DNA from: Bacillota bacterium
Lineage (GTDB): Bacteria > Bacillota > Ch66 > Ch109
Direction: 5' to 3'
DNA length: 64,000 bases
Assembly (NCBI GenBank): GCA_013178275.1
Contig: JABLWZ010000007.1
Coordinates: 1 to 64,000, forward strand
Made by a program: the position numbers and the translations under genes
Notes under the pieces: generated by a model
Seen by the model: only the letters and a program-made list of their open reading frames with translations
What the model was told of the DNA's origin: nothing
Databases searched by the model: none
Part shown: one piece after another, positions 42,010-50,487 of the stretch
Numbering within the stretch: the stretch's first letter is position 1
Layout: each line of letters begins with the position of its first letter

Positions 42010-43359
42010 TTATTTTTCGATAGTCACCCTTCGGTTTGCCTCGTCATAACTGACCTCGGCCCCCAGGCTCTCGCTGATGAAGCGCAGCGGCACCGTGGTC
42101 CTCCCCGGGGCTACAATCTGCGGCGCGGTATCGATCGTGTGTTTTTCCCCGTTTACCAGCACCTCTTTCGAACCCACGGTAAGCTCGAGGGTTTTGTCGC
42201 CGCTGGTCATGACCACCTTCTGGGTGCTGCCCTGCCACTCCACCGCGACCCCCAGGGCCTCGCCGATGAAGCGGAGCGGGACCATCACCCGGCCCGACCC
42301 GTCTTCAAAAAACGCGGGTACATCCAGGTCATACGCGGCATCGTTAATAAAGGCTTTCCGCTCACCCACCCCGAGCTTGACGGTCAGCGGCTTGGGGGCC
42401 GGGGGGGTGTCCACCTTGACCCCGAAAACAGTGAATACCGACAGGTGGTTCACGCTCGCGGTCGCCACATCGCCCTCCACCACAGTCTCCAGGGGGATCC
42501 ACTTCCCGTCGTCCAGTGTGTGAACCCCCGGTTTCTCCCCCGAAGGTATCCGGGACTTTTCGAAAGGAATTTTCACCTTGACCTGCCGGGCCCCGAACTC
42601 ACTGCTTCCCTGGGTACTGATGTCGAACACGTCACCGGCAGCCTTGGACGACATGCTCCCCAACCGGTTATCCCGTTCCGGGTTCACCAGCTTCTGGATC
42701 GTGAATACCGCCCCCTCGGAGAGGACACCACTGGGTACCTCCAGGGACGCACCCGCGTACTCGATCTTACCGCCGTCCCGGTCTATCGTCTTTTCGTTCT
42801 TGAGGAGGTTGGTTCCCCCTACGTTAACCACATTTACCCCGTCGGAAGAAAACTCGGAGTCGGATGGGGCGTCGATGCTCAGGGATACATTCCCGGCAGC
42901 CCCGCTGGGAACGTTTATCACGATCGGCCCCCCGTCATAGGCGCCCCCCATAACCCCGGCGTGTCCCAGGAAGATCCGGGCTGGGTTGCCCGGGACCGCC
43001 ACCGAGGTGATATCTATCCTCAGGGTCTTGTTGCCATCCAGGGCGCTGACACTCATGCCCCCGATGGCGTTGGGTCTTCCGCCCACGTCCGCGGGCACAG
43101 AAAACCCGACCGGTTCAAAACTGAAACCAGCGGGTCGGTTGGGTAAAGAAAAAAAGACTGACGAGGGACTGAACAATGCCGGGAAGTCCACTGTCATCAC
43201 CCCTGTCTCCTGCCCGGGCCCGTTGTTGATGGTATTCATATTGCTCATGGTATAAGTGCTCGTCGCTGATGCCGGGGCACAGCTGAGTAAAGTAAGCAGC
43301 AGAACCGACCAGACGATAATCCCGAAGCGCCCTTTTCGTTTAAGGATACGAAAACCCAT
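42010..43359 (-). CDS. Secreted stalk-domain protein, 449 aa
   Basis: This exported protein has a signal peptide (FGIIVWSVLLLTLLSCAPASA) and a mature start STYTMSNMNTINNGPGQETG that matches the start of the 770-residue stalk protein. An adhesin-like beta domain to about residue 160 is followed by a middle part resembling a ZU5/IPT-like wall domain (GGKIEYAGASLEVPSGVLSE), then two C-terminal stalk half-repeats (GSGRVMVPLRFIGEALGVAV; GRTTVPLRFISESLGAEVSY). The start at 43359 is set by the strong AGGAGGGGG just upstream; the frame is open for 28 codons before it. It lies about 90 nt downstream of the ligase-TPR gene. A surface structural role is inferred. Confidence 0.83.
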   Translation of the reverse strand: MGFRILKRKGRFGIIVWSVLLLTLLSCAPASATSTYTMSNMNTINNGPGQETGVMTVDFPALFSPSSVFFSLPNRPAGFSFEPVGFSVPADVGGRPNAIGGMSVSALDGNKTLRIDITSVAVPGNPARIFLGHAGVMGGAYDGGPIVINVPSGAAGNVSLSIDAPSDSEFSSDGVNVVNVGGTNLLKNEKTIDRDGGKIEYAGASLEVPSGVLSEGAVFTIQKLVNPERDNRLGSMSSKAAGDVFDISTQGSSEFGARQVKVKIPFEKSRIPSGEKPGVHTLDDGKWIPLETVVEGDVATASVNHLSVFTVFGVKVDTPPAPKPLTVKLGVGERKAFINDAAYDLDVPAFFEDGSGRVMVPLRFIGEALGVAVEWQGSTQKVVMTSGDKTLELTVGSKEVLVNGEKHTIDTAPQIVAPGRTTVPLRFISESLGAEVSYDEANRRVTIEK

Positions 43360-43448
43360 AAATCCCCCTCCTCTCATGTGCCTTTGTATAGATACTAACA
43401 TACGTTTAACGCTTAAAGGAGAGGCCCAGAAACGATGCCACAAATATT

Positions 43449-45929
43449 TTACACTTTATCGGCAAGGGGTTCTAACCGCTTCAGTGTTTCGTAAGCGCTG
43501 GCCCAGGAACTGTCGATCGCGGTCGACTTGCCTAACAGTTCGTTGGCCTCATCTATCTTGCCCTGCCGGTCCTTGACCAGGGCCAGCCAGGTGTAGCCTT
43601 CCCCTTTCCATCGCTCCTCGGCCGACGGGCTCGACAGCGCGCCCGATATCGAACTTTCGGCCTGCGGCCACCGTCCCAGTAGGTACTGGGCCTCGCCCGC
43701 GTGCAGGGATACCGTCGGAGTCACGGTGAGTTCGGGTCCCTGCCAGGCCAGCTTCTGCTGTTCATTAAGCTCGCCGGCCTTGGCTTTGACGATCTCGGGG
43801 ACACCGGCCGCGGATTCCAGGTACCGCCGCGCGGTTTCCTTGTTCCCCGCAGCAAGCTCCCTTATCCCGCTCTGCAACTGGATATAAGCGAGGTTCTCAT
43901 AGCGGACGTACTCCCACGGCATCGCCTCGACCGCCCGCTGGGCATACTGGACCGCCTCCTGGTTTTTTCCCAGGTTCAGGTACACGGACGACATGTTCAT
44001 CAGTGCGGCCCCGTTATAGCGGATCAGAGCGGAAGCCTTCTGGGCCTGGGCTTCGGCCTTGTCCTTTTGCCCCGACTTGATATAGCTGATAAGGAGTATA
44101 GAGCGATAGTCGGAGTTGATAGGATTCAACCCGACAGCCATTTCCAGCATCTCTATCCCCTTGCTGTAGTTATTCTTGGATAAATACTCCATAGACTTTT
44201 CGTACATTCCGCGTCCCAGGGTAAAGGACAGCGACACCAGAAACAGCAGCAGGCCAAACACGGCTAATCCCGTCAGCCACCTGGGTCTGCCCGCCGGATC
44301 ACCCTTTTGATTTTCCTGCCCCCGGACTGGCTCCGGGCCGCCGGCCGGGGCGGCTTTCCGCTTCTTCTTTCCGCCCTCGGGCTGCGGTTTTGAGGACTTG
44401 TCCTCGTTCCGCTCTATCGCCTTGACGGGTTTCACCTCGACACCGCCCGGCTCTGGGCAGTCACGCAGTGAGCGGACCGTCCCGAAGAGCGTCCACAGGC
44501 ATATCCCCAGGGCGGCGAGTGCGATGTCGAAGTCTATTATCGAGTGGATGCCGACCACCAGGGCCGCCATCAGGATCGACCAGACCAGGAACCTCCTCGT
44601 TCCTTCGGCAGCGGCGCTTCGGTATGACTTCCAGGCGGTGTAAAGGAAGGTTCCCCAGATTCCCATCACAACCGCCAGCCCCAGAATCCCCGCTTCCACC
44701 GCGGCCTGGAGATAGTAGCTGTGCACCATCGTCGAGTTATACTGGTAGCTCTGGTAAGACTGGTAGACCTCTTTCCACCCGCCGCCGCCCCAGCCCAGCA
44801 GCGGCCGGTCCCCTATCATCGGCAGCGCGTCCCTCATGAAGGTGAAACGCGCCTGCAAAGAAGTATCGGAAAAGACTGATCGGAACGCCTCCGCGGCGTT
44901 ACTATGCAGGACCGCGTAGCCCGCCCCAACCACGAAAACCGCCGCCGCTGATCCCAGCAGCGCCCGGGTCGCCAGCCTGGGGTTAATCCGGTTTAATAAA
45001 TCCCCGAGCCTATAGTTGTACCAAGCCTGGAAGGATAATGCCAGGACCAGCCCGCCGGCGATCCAGAGCCACGCGGCCGTCGCCTGCAGAGAATCTACCG
45101 ACTGGATGAACCGGTCCGCCGTGATATACCCGAGGATCACGTTAACCAGGAGGTGCGTGAGTACCGGTACGCGTTTTTTGGCGGAAAGACCGATCAGGTA
45201 CACCAGCAGTATCCCCGCGGTCACCAGCATCCCCCCGCGGGACCTGGTGCCGAAGAACGCCGCCAGGACGATAAAATTGCCCGCCGCCAGCAGGTAGCTG
45301 TACGGGATGCGTTCAGTAACCCAGTTGGCGGCAGGCCCCTCCCCGGGCCTCGACCCGCCGAACCGGTCCCAGGCATATACCCCCAGCAGAGCGGCCACGG
45401 CCAGGAAACTGGCCAGCGTATTGGAGTACTGAAAGGTGGAGCCTATCCGGGAACTCAGGTAACCGGCGCTGATGTATATCAGCCCGCTGGCCGTCGCGAA
45501 CCCGGCCAGCGCGACCAGCACGGCCGAGGCAAAGATCGTTAGCAGCAGTTTTTCCGCGTCACTGTCGTTCTGGATCAACTGCCACCCCAACCAGTAGACC
45601 AAAAAGTACAGTGAATACCTCAGTACTTCGTTCACAGCGTACCCGTAGTTGGCCGCGTTAAATACCGAGATCAGGTATACCGCCGGGAGGGCGAGCATTA
45701 AAAAATCCAGCGGGTGTTTCGGCGTCGTGAAATCCCTGCCTTTAAACTTCCAAAGACACACCAGCCATAGACAGACGACCGCCAGCATCAACACCTTCTG
45801 CTGGTCCTCCGGGAAGAAAAGCCCTCGGAAAAACGGTGGGAAAAAGATCAGCGCCATCAACCCCCAGTATGCCCAGCGGTATAACGACGGCCTTTGAGTT
45901 GTTTTGATGCCTTTGGAATAAGCAGCCAA
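43449..45929 (-). CDS. O-antigen ligase family protein with C-terminal TPR repeats
   Basis: This 826-residue membrane protein has about twelve N-terminal helices with the Wzy/WaaL external loop (GDRPLLGWGGGGWKEVYQSY, then MVHSYYLQAAVEAGILGLAV). A charged cytoplasmic-looking linker rich in Lys, Pro and Gly (about residues 490-545) follows, then one more helix (TGLAVFGLLLFLVSLSFTL) and several TPR units (GIEMLEMAVGLNPINSDYRS, NQEAVQYAQRAVEAMPWEYV). Such ligase-TPR fusions include protein O-oligosaccharyltransferases. It could glycosylate the S-layer or stalk proteins encoded beside it; this is inferred. The start is TTG with AAGGGG 10 nt upstream. Confidence 0.87.
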   Translation of the reverse strand: MAAYSKGIKTTQRPSLYRWAYWGLMALIFFPPFFRGLFFPEDQQKVLMLAVVCLWLVCLWKFKGRDFTTPKHPLDFLMLALPAVYLISVFNAANYGYAVNEVLRYSLYFLVYWLGWQLIQNDSDAEKLLLTIFASAVLVALAGFATASGLIYISAGYLSSRIGSTFQYSNTLASFLAVAALLGVYAWDRFGGSRPGEGPAANWVTERIPYSYLLAAGNFIVLAAFFGTRSRGGMLVTAGILLVYLIGLSAKKRVPVLTHLLVNVILGYITADRFIQSVDSLQATAAWLWIAGGLVLALSFQAWYNYRLGDLLNRINPRLATRALLGSAAAVFVVGAGYAVLHSNAAEAFRSVFSDTSLQARFTFMRDALPMIGDRPLLGWGGGGWKEVYQSYQSYQYNSTMVHSYYLQAAVEAGILGLAVVMGIWGTFLYTAWKSYRSAAAEGTRRFLVWSILMAALVVGIHSIIDFDIALAALGICLWTLFGTVRSLRDCPEPGGVEVKPVKAIERNEDKSSKPQPEGGKKKRKAAPAGGPEPVRGQENQKGDPAGRPRWLTGLAVFGLLLFLVSLSFTLGRGMYEKSMEYLSKNNYSKGIEMLEMAVGLNPINSDYRSILLISYIKSGQKDKAEAQAQKASALIRYNGAALMNMSSVYLNLGKNQEAVQYAQRAVEAMPWEYVRYENLAYIQLQSGIRELAAGNKETARRYLESAAGVPEIVKAKAGELNEQQKLAWQGPELTVTPTVSLHAGEAQYLLGRWPQAESSISGALSSPSAEERWKGEGYTWLALVKDRQGKIDEANELLGKSTAIDSSWASAYETLKRLEPLADKV

Positions 45930-46147
45930 GTCGAATCGACCCCTTCAACAAGTATTTATCTCGAACCTCATTCATAGATATCCCGCATAAGAATACCCGC
46001 TGACCGGCAACCGGCCATATACGCTAGCTTTACTTTTTCTCTATATTTCGTGCAAATTCCTGCCTCGTTATCATTGTTCGAAGGTAATAATTAAATTCCA
46101 AACCGACAATTTTATAAATAATCAGGGGGTTTCGAACCAAAGAACAA

Positions 46148-46171
46148 GCCCCTGCCCGCTTGGGCAGGAGC
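46148..46171 (-). terminator. Intrinsic terminator after the first tolC-family gene
   Basis: GCCCCTGCCC (46148-46157) pairs with GGGCAGGAGC (46162-46171) through one G-T wobble, with loop GCTT. The minus strand continues TTGTTCTTTGG. The rest of the 282-bp gap 45930-46211 is AT-rich with no gene that I can support. Confidence 0.82.
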
Positions 46172-46211
46172 CTCCATGCCAGGTAGCTAAAACCGTAACC
46201 CTTACCGGGCA

Positions 46212-47339
46212 TCAGCTTCCGGAAGAAAACGTCCAGGGCTTCTCGAAGTACAGCTTATACAGTTCATGCTGGTAGACCAGAGATTTTAACGCCTGCCGGG
46301 CGCCCGCCACGTCATTCTCCGCCGAAATCACGTCACCCCTGGTGGCCATCCCCGCATCCAGCTGCACCTGCTTGATGCGCAGGTTCTCCTCGGCCGAGCT
46401 CAAGGTCTGCAGCGTGGTGATGTGCTGCTGCTCCAGCTGCACGATGCCTTGGTAGAGGGTGCGCATGAGCTGGCGCATCTGGTCCTCGCTGTTCTTGGCG
46501 GTATCCTCCGCCTTGAAATAATCGATCTCCTTGGCCTCGTAAGGCACGCTCGCGTTGTTCCAGATGTACAGGTCCAGGTTCATTTTGGCCAGGGAGACGT
46601 TCTTTTCAGCCAGTTCGAGGCTGGGGCTCATGGTTACCCGGCGCTGTATCTCCACCTCCAGGTCGTCTACCACCAGCGGCACCAGGGGCGGGTCATCCTT
46701 GAGGACCGGGCGCTCGGCCGCGTTCAGCCCGATCAGATTGTTTAGCTTCTGGTAGCTGTCGACCAGGTTGGCCTTCGCGGCGGCCAGGGCCGCCACCTTC
46801 CCGGTATAGTTCGCCTCCGCCAGGACCTTGCTGCTCTCGCTCACGGTCCCCACCGAGTAACCTATCTGCGCCACCATCTGCTGCCACTGGGCGTTGTCCA
46901 GCGCCTTCTCCGCCGCCGTCAGTTTTTCCTTCGCGTTCAGGACCCCGGTGTAGTTCTGAAAGACACCCGTCTTAACGGTATCAACCTTGATGTTTCTCGT
47001 TATCCTTGACGACTCGTATCCGACACTGGTGGATACCATGGTGGTGTAGTTGGCCGCAGCTGCCGCACTGGGCGTGCTGCCGGCGCTGGTGTCCGGGGTC
47101 ATCAAGTTTTGCACCTTATCGTCCACCAGTTCGAGCACTTCCTTGCTGCGCTCGACGTCGTAATCCGCCTGCCTCAGGGTGTCGCTGTGGACCAAGGCCT
47201 TGCTGATGGCCTCGTCCAGCGTCAGCTCCACGGAAACGACCGCCGATGCTTCACTGGCCTGAGTTACACCGGGGAACGCCATCAGCAGCATCATTACGAG
47301 CATCAGATATGTGCCGGCTCTATGTAGCTTCTTCATCAT
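46212..47339 (-). CDS. TolC-family (outer membrane efflux-like) secreted protein, copy 1
   Basis: This 375-residue exported protein has a signal peptide (MLVMMLLMAFPGVTQAS) followed by long helices with TolC-family features: LTLDEAISKALVHSDTLRQA at the start, QKLNNLIGLNAAERPVLKDD in the middle, and QVQLDAGMATRGDVISAEND with ARQALKSLVYQHELYKLYF near the end. In diderms TolC forms an outer-membrane channel; here the protein is shorter and the periplasmic helical part dominates, so channel formation is doubtful. A close paralogue lies at 62.3-63.4 kb. It is monocistronic, with a terminator on each side. GGAGGG precedes two adjacent ATGs; either may start. Confidence 0.83.
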   Translation of the reverse strand: MMKKLHRAGTYLMLVMMLLMAFPGVTQASEASAVVSVELTLDEAISKALVHSDTLRQADYDVERSKEVLELVDDKVQNLMTPDTSAGSTPSAAAAANYTTMVSTSVGYESSRITRNIKVDTVKTGVFQNYTGVLNAKEKLTAAEKALDNAQWQQMVAQIGYSVGTVSESSKVLAEANYTGKVAALAAAKANLVDSYQKLNNLIGLNAAERPVLKDDPPLVPLVVDDLEVEIQRRVTMSPSLELAEKNVSLAKMNLDLYIWNNASVPYEAKEIDYFKAEDTAKNSEDQMRQLMRTLYQGIVQLEQQHITTLQTLSSAEENLRIKQVQLDAGMATRGDVISAENDVAGARQALKSLVYQHELYKLYFEKPWTFSSGS

Positions 47340-47437
47340 CTTCCCTCCTCGATGTAACTATCATAACCCCACGCCTTAAATAACGTCAACCCGTGCCGTA
47401 AAGATACTCCCCGGAAGATTCTTTTGGAGAATGAAAA

Positions 47438-47466
47438 GGGCCCGAACCCTTAAAGAGTCCGGGCCC
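47438..47466 (-). terminator. Strong intrinsic terminator of the 770-residue stalk protein gene
   Basis: GGGCCCGAACCCT (47438-47450) pairs with AGAGTCCGGGCCC (47454-47466) across a 3-base loop with two wobble pairs. The minus strand then reads TTTTCATTC, 15 nt after the stop. Confidence 0.88.
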
Positions 47467-47481
47467 CGAGGTTCCTAGGTG

Positions 47482-49794
47482 TTAGCTGATGGTCGCGGTG
47501 TTGGTCGCTGCATCCCAGGTGGTCGTGCAGCCGAACGCATTAGCCAGGAAGCGCAGCGGCAGCATGGTGCGGCTGTCGGTAATCTCGGGGGCAACATCCA
47601 TGGTCACGGCTACGCCGTTAACCAGCATGGTGGTGCTGCCGATCTTGACCTGGACCACTTTGTCGCCCTTCATCAAGGTCGCGGTCTTCGCGGCATCGTC
47701 CCAGATGATGTTCTGCTCGGCAACCCCGATCGCCAGGGCCACGTAGCGGAGCGGCATGAAGGTGCGGCCGTCTTTGATGTACGGAGCCACATCCATGGTC
47801 TGGTCAACGCCGTTCACCTTGTAGGTGGTGCTGCCGATGGTGAAGGAGGCGGCGTTCTTCATCTCGGTCGGGGCCGGGGTGACTACCTTGCCTACCACTA
47901 CCTGTGCGGCATCCCGCCGAGGCGAGAAGAGCAGGTCGTCACTGGCTGATCTAGCATCGTCGATTATGGCAGCCCCTCTGACGGACAGCTTGAGGTCGCC
48001 TTCAACCACGGTGCGGTCGACGTTCAGTTTGATGTTCTTGAAGGTCACGGTGCTGGCGGTGTTGCTGGTGCTGGACACTTCTACCTGCACCACGGTGTTG
48101 TCGGACGCCAGGGTGGCTCCGGAGGTGTCGGAGATGTCCACGTCGCCCTCGGTCACCGTCACGTCGGGCATACCGGTGAAGGTTACTCCCGAGGGAGCTA
48201 TCAGTTCGATGTACCCTGTGAAGTAGTCGGCGCCGCTAGCGGTAGTATCCACGTCTACCAGGTTGCCGGGATCGGTTATTTCATAGATGTCGCTGTTGGT
48301 TTCGAAGATCTCGCTGGCAGCCTCGGTAACGGCCACATCGCCGATGGTCTGGTTCGCGACACCGATCTTCAGGTCGGTGGTGGAACTGACGGTCGCCTTA
48401 ACCGAAGAAACAACGTTGGCGATTACCAGCTCGTCCTTGAAGCCCATGCTGCCGCTGCACTTGACCTTCAGGTCGCCGGAGAAGTCAGCGGCGGTGATTA
48501 CGGAACCATCGGTGAATACCAGCTTGGCCTCGTCGGAGGTCCCTCCGTCCGGGGTATCGATGATGTACCGGATCGTCCGGGCGTCGGAGCTGGTCGAATC
48601 AAATTCTACAGTGCCTCCACTGATTCCACCGAGGGTGGACTTGGACGAATCGAAGTCAGGAGGAGCTACCCACTTCGCGCCCGAGGGGAGCTGCAGGGTA
48701 ATGGTGCGGCCATCCAGCAGGCTTCCCTGCAGGGTTTCGGTGATGTCGATCTCACCGATCTCCTGGTCGAACTTGCCGGCATAAATGGTTGGGGGATCAA
48801 CGGCGGTTATGGTCGAGTTATACTCGCCGTAGGTACCAATTACGAAGGAACTCTGGTCGGTCGTGCTGGAGCCGCCCATGGACACCTTGATTTCGCCGGT
48901 CTTGGCCTTGGTGTCGTCAGGAGTGACCCATACCTTCAGTTTGAAGTAGGAACCGCTCAGCTCTGCAGCCTCACCGGTCTCTAAATTCCAGTCGCCATCG
49001 TTCTGGTCATTGTTATCCAGTGAAAGGGTTCTTCCGTCATCGAGGTCGTTCCTCAGCATCCCCGGAATAGCAGCTTCAGCGACACCGGTAGGAGCGTTCC
49101 AGTACAGGGTCGCTTCTGCCCCGGCCAGATCCCAGGTGAAGCCCGAGGGGAGCTTCCACTTCAGGGTGTTTTGGCCGACTTCCATCGCCCCGCCGGAGGC
49201 TTCCTTGACCGTCAGGTACACCCAGTCGCCGTTCGAGCCCATGGTCGGGTTGTCGACCGAGCCCACCAGCACGCTGGAGGAGCCGATCTTGGCGACGTCG
49301 ACGCTGCCCGCCGAGAATATCGAGGACGAGGAAGCGCTTACGGTCATCTTGATCGGGCCGTCATCCGCGCCGCTCGGCACGGTGAACTTCAGCGGAATCA
49401 TTACGGTGCCGGGGTGGCCCGGGTTCGGTACGGCCGCAATTCTGAGGCTCATCAGGTTGTTGCCGTAAAGCTGCATAGTCACGTTGGCGTCAGCGGTAAA
49501 CGCATCGTCGGTGCCGTCTTCGACCGCATCGAGGGTCATTGCCTGCCAGACATAGTCAGAAGGCAGTTCGAAGTAGGCAAACTTGCCTACCGCTCCAGCG
49601 GACATGGAACCCGCGTCGAAGGTGACCGAAAGGGTCCCGACCGACTGGGTTGCCCCGCTGCCCTTCACGGTGGGGGCCAGGGTAGACACGTTGCTCATGC
49701 TGTAGGTAGCCGCCGCGCTGGCCGGCAGCACCCCGATCATCAGGGTTGCGATCATGGCCAGTACGAGTACCAGAGCGATTGATCTTTTACGCAA
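47482..49794 (-). CDS. Large secreted stalk-domain protein, 770 aa (candidate S-layer-like protein)
   Basis: This exported protein has a signal peptide (IALVLVLAMIATLMIGVLPASA) and a mature start TYSMSNVSTLAPTVKGSG. Several beta-rich repeats of roughly 130-160 residues follow, each carrying a segment such as IGEIDITETLQGSLLDGRTI or MEVGQNTLKWKLPSGFTW. Two C-terminal stalk half-repeats are present (KDGRTFMPLRYVALAIGV; DSRTMLPLRFLANAFGCTTT). It is rich in Thr, Ser, Asp and Gly with no cysteine except near the C-terminus, like many S-layer proteins. The start is TTG with a full AAGGAGGT 8 nt upstream. A long folded leader, a strong terminator and a promoter of the ECF type suggest high, regulated expression. 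Function beyond a surface protein is inferred. Confidence 0.84.
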   Translation of the reverse strand: MRKRSIALVLVLAMIATLMIGVLPASAAATYSMSNVSTLAPTVKGSGATQSVGTLSVTFDAGSMSAGAVGKFAYFELPSDYVWQAMTLDAVEDGTDDAFTADANVTMQLYGNNLMSLRIAAVPNPGHPGTVMIPLKFTVPSGADDGPIKMTVSASSSSIFSAGSVDVAKIGSSSVLVGSVDNPTMGSNGDWVYLTVKEASGGAMEVGQNTLKWKLPSGFTWDLAGAEATLYWNAPTGVAEAAIPGMLRNDLDDGRTLSLDNNDQNDGDWNLETGEAAELSGSYFKLKVWVTPDDTKAKTGEIKVSMGGSSTTDQSSFVIGTYGEYNSTITAVDPPTIYAGKFDQEIGEIDITETLQGSLLDGRTITLQLPSGAKWVAPPDFDSSKSTLGGISGGTVEFDSTSSDARTIRYIIDTPDGGTSDEAKLVFTDGSVITAADFSGDLKVKCSGSMGFKDELVIANVVSSVKATVSSTTDLKIGVANQTIGDVAVTEAASEIFETNSDIYEITDPGNLVDVDTTASGADYFTGYIELIAPSGVTFTGMPDVTVTEGDVDISDTSGATLASDNTVVQVEVSSTSNTASTVTFKNIKLNVDRTVVEGDLKLSVRGAAIIDDARSASDDLLFSPRRDAAQVVVGKVVTPAPTEMKNAASFTIGSTTYKVNGVDQTMDVAPYIKDGRTFMPLRYVALAIGVAEQNIIWDDAAKTATLMKGDKVVQVKIGSTTMLVNGVAVTMDVAPEITDSRTMLPLRFLANAFGCTTTWDAATNTATIS

Positions 49795-49861
49795 TTCTTT
49801 TTACCTCCTTGGTAATTCTTGGACTGATTTTGGTCTCGGAACCCGATATCCTAAGTATCCT

Positions 49862-50083
49862 GGTTCCCCGGCCGGTCCTCCCGGCCGCTTCCGGGCCTGG
49901 CAGCCCAGCTTAACCTTTTTTCACCCCCTCGATATCGCTTATTTTCTTTCCTTCGCCTTTACGCCGGTCTTCTCGGCATCGTTTCCGAAAGTAACGAAGT
50001 TAAGACCGGCACGTACCGAGGAAGCCTGGTATTCCTGCCGCCGGGCCTTTTACGGCCTCGGTTTCGGGTTTTTCCTTCCTCGG
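49862..50083 (-). promoter_or_regulatory. Structured 5' leader RNA of the 770-residue stalk protein gene
   Basis: On the minus-strand transcript four strong elements follow in order. There is a 9-bp stem (50075-50083 with 50016-50024) enclosing further pairing, and a 9-bp stem (50002-50010 with 49963-49971) with a folded 30-base loop. Then comes a GGTT/AACC-closed junction (49912-49915 with 49862-49865), which contains a GGGC/GCCC hairpin and a perfect 7-bp CGGCCGG/CCGGCCG hairpin. The first stem begins about six bases after the start expected from the ECF promoter. The ribosome site at 49803-49810 lies beyond. It matches no riboswitch class I know; mRNA stabilisation or regulation is possible. 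Confidence 0.6.
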
Positions 50084-50095
50084 ATACCTGTCTAG

Positions 50096-50124
50096 TTAGA
50101 CACCGGGTCCCCGTAGAAAGTTCC
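50096..50124 (-). promoter_or_regulatory. ECF-type promoter of the 770-residue stalk protein gene
   Basis: On the minus strand GGAACT (50119-50124) is followed after exactly 16 nt by TGTCTAA (50096-50102). The same elements and spacing stand before the divergent sigma gene. Transcription would start near 50089 and give a leader of about 295 nt. Confidence 0.75.
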
Positions 50125-50322
50125 TCTCTCGAAAAAATTTTTTTGCTTTTTTTATTACGACCTGGGAAATCATGCCCCAATATTTTTAATGAAGAAAGAA
50201 TTGGATGCCTCCGTCTGGAAGCGTGCGGCTCAGAGTCCGGGCGCCAGCCCGGGCAGACAGATAAATCTGGTCGATATAATCGCTTCACCTGTGTTACTAT
50301 TGATTAGTGAAATATCTCTCCA

Positions 50323-50352
50323 ATTATAGCTAATGGTGGTTTGATTATACAA
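50323..50352 (-). promoter_or_regulatory. Possible sigma-A promoter further upstream of the stalk gene
   Basis: On the minus strand TTGTAT (50347-50352) and TATAAT (50323-50328) are separated by 18 nt. The -10 is perfect and the -35 is fair. It would give an even longer leader that includes the ECF promoter region. AT-rich surroundings weaken the call. Confidence 0.35.
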
Positions 50353-50418
50353 GAGGTAAATGCCCCCCGGTTGACGAATAAACAGGAAAAATATTTTTTC
50401 TATTTGTAGAATTTTTGT

Positions 50419-50447
50419 GGAACCTTTTTCGAACTCCCCGCGTCTAA
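50419..50447 (+). promoter_or_regulatory. ECF-type autoregulatory promoter of the sigma factor gene
   Basis: GGAACC (50419-50424) is followed after 16 nt by CGTCTAA (50441-50447), about 40 nt upstream of the sigma start. GGAAC -35 elements and a CGTC-type -10 are usual for self-regulated ECF sigma factors. The 693-bp gap 49795-50487 holds this site, the stalk promoter and the stalk leader, and no gene. Confidence 0.78.
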
Positions 50448-50487
50448 GAATTAACCGGAGCTTTCCGGACCGTCAGGAGTGTCCTCA

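Noticed and set aside
41989..43146. 385-codon plus-strand open frame
   Set aside because: It is antisense to the stalk-domain gene with its strong ribosome site and signal peptide, starts inside the terminator region, and has no domain.
46030..46212. 60-codon minus-strand open frame between the TolC-family and ligase genes
   Set aside because: It contains the terminator hairpin of the TolC-family gene and lacks a ribosome site.
49862..50083. A known riboswitch (c-di-GMP-I, c-di-AMP or SAM type) in the stalk leader
   Set aside because: I looked for the conserved core bases of these classes and did not find them; only generic strong stems are present.
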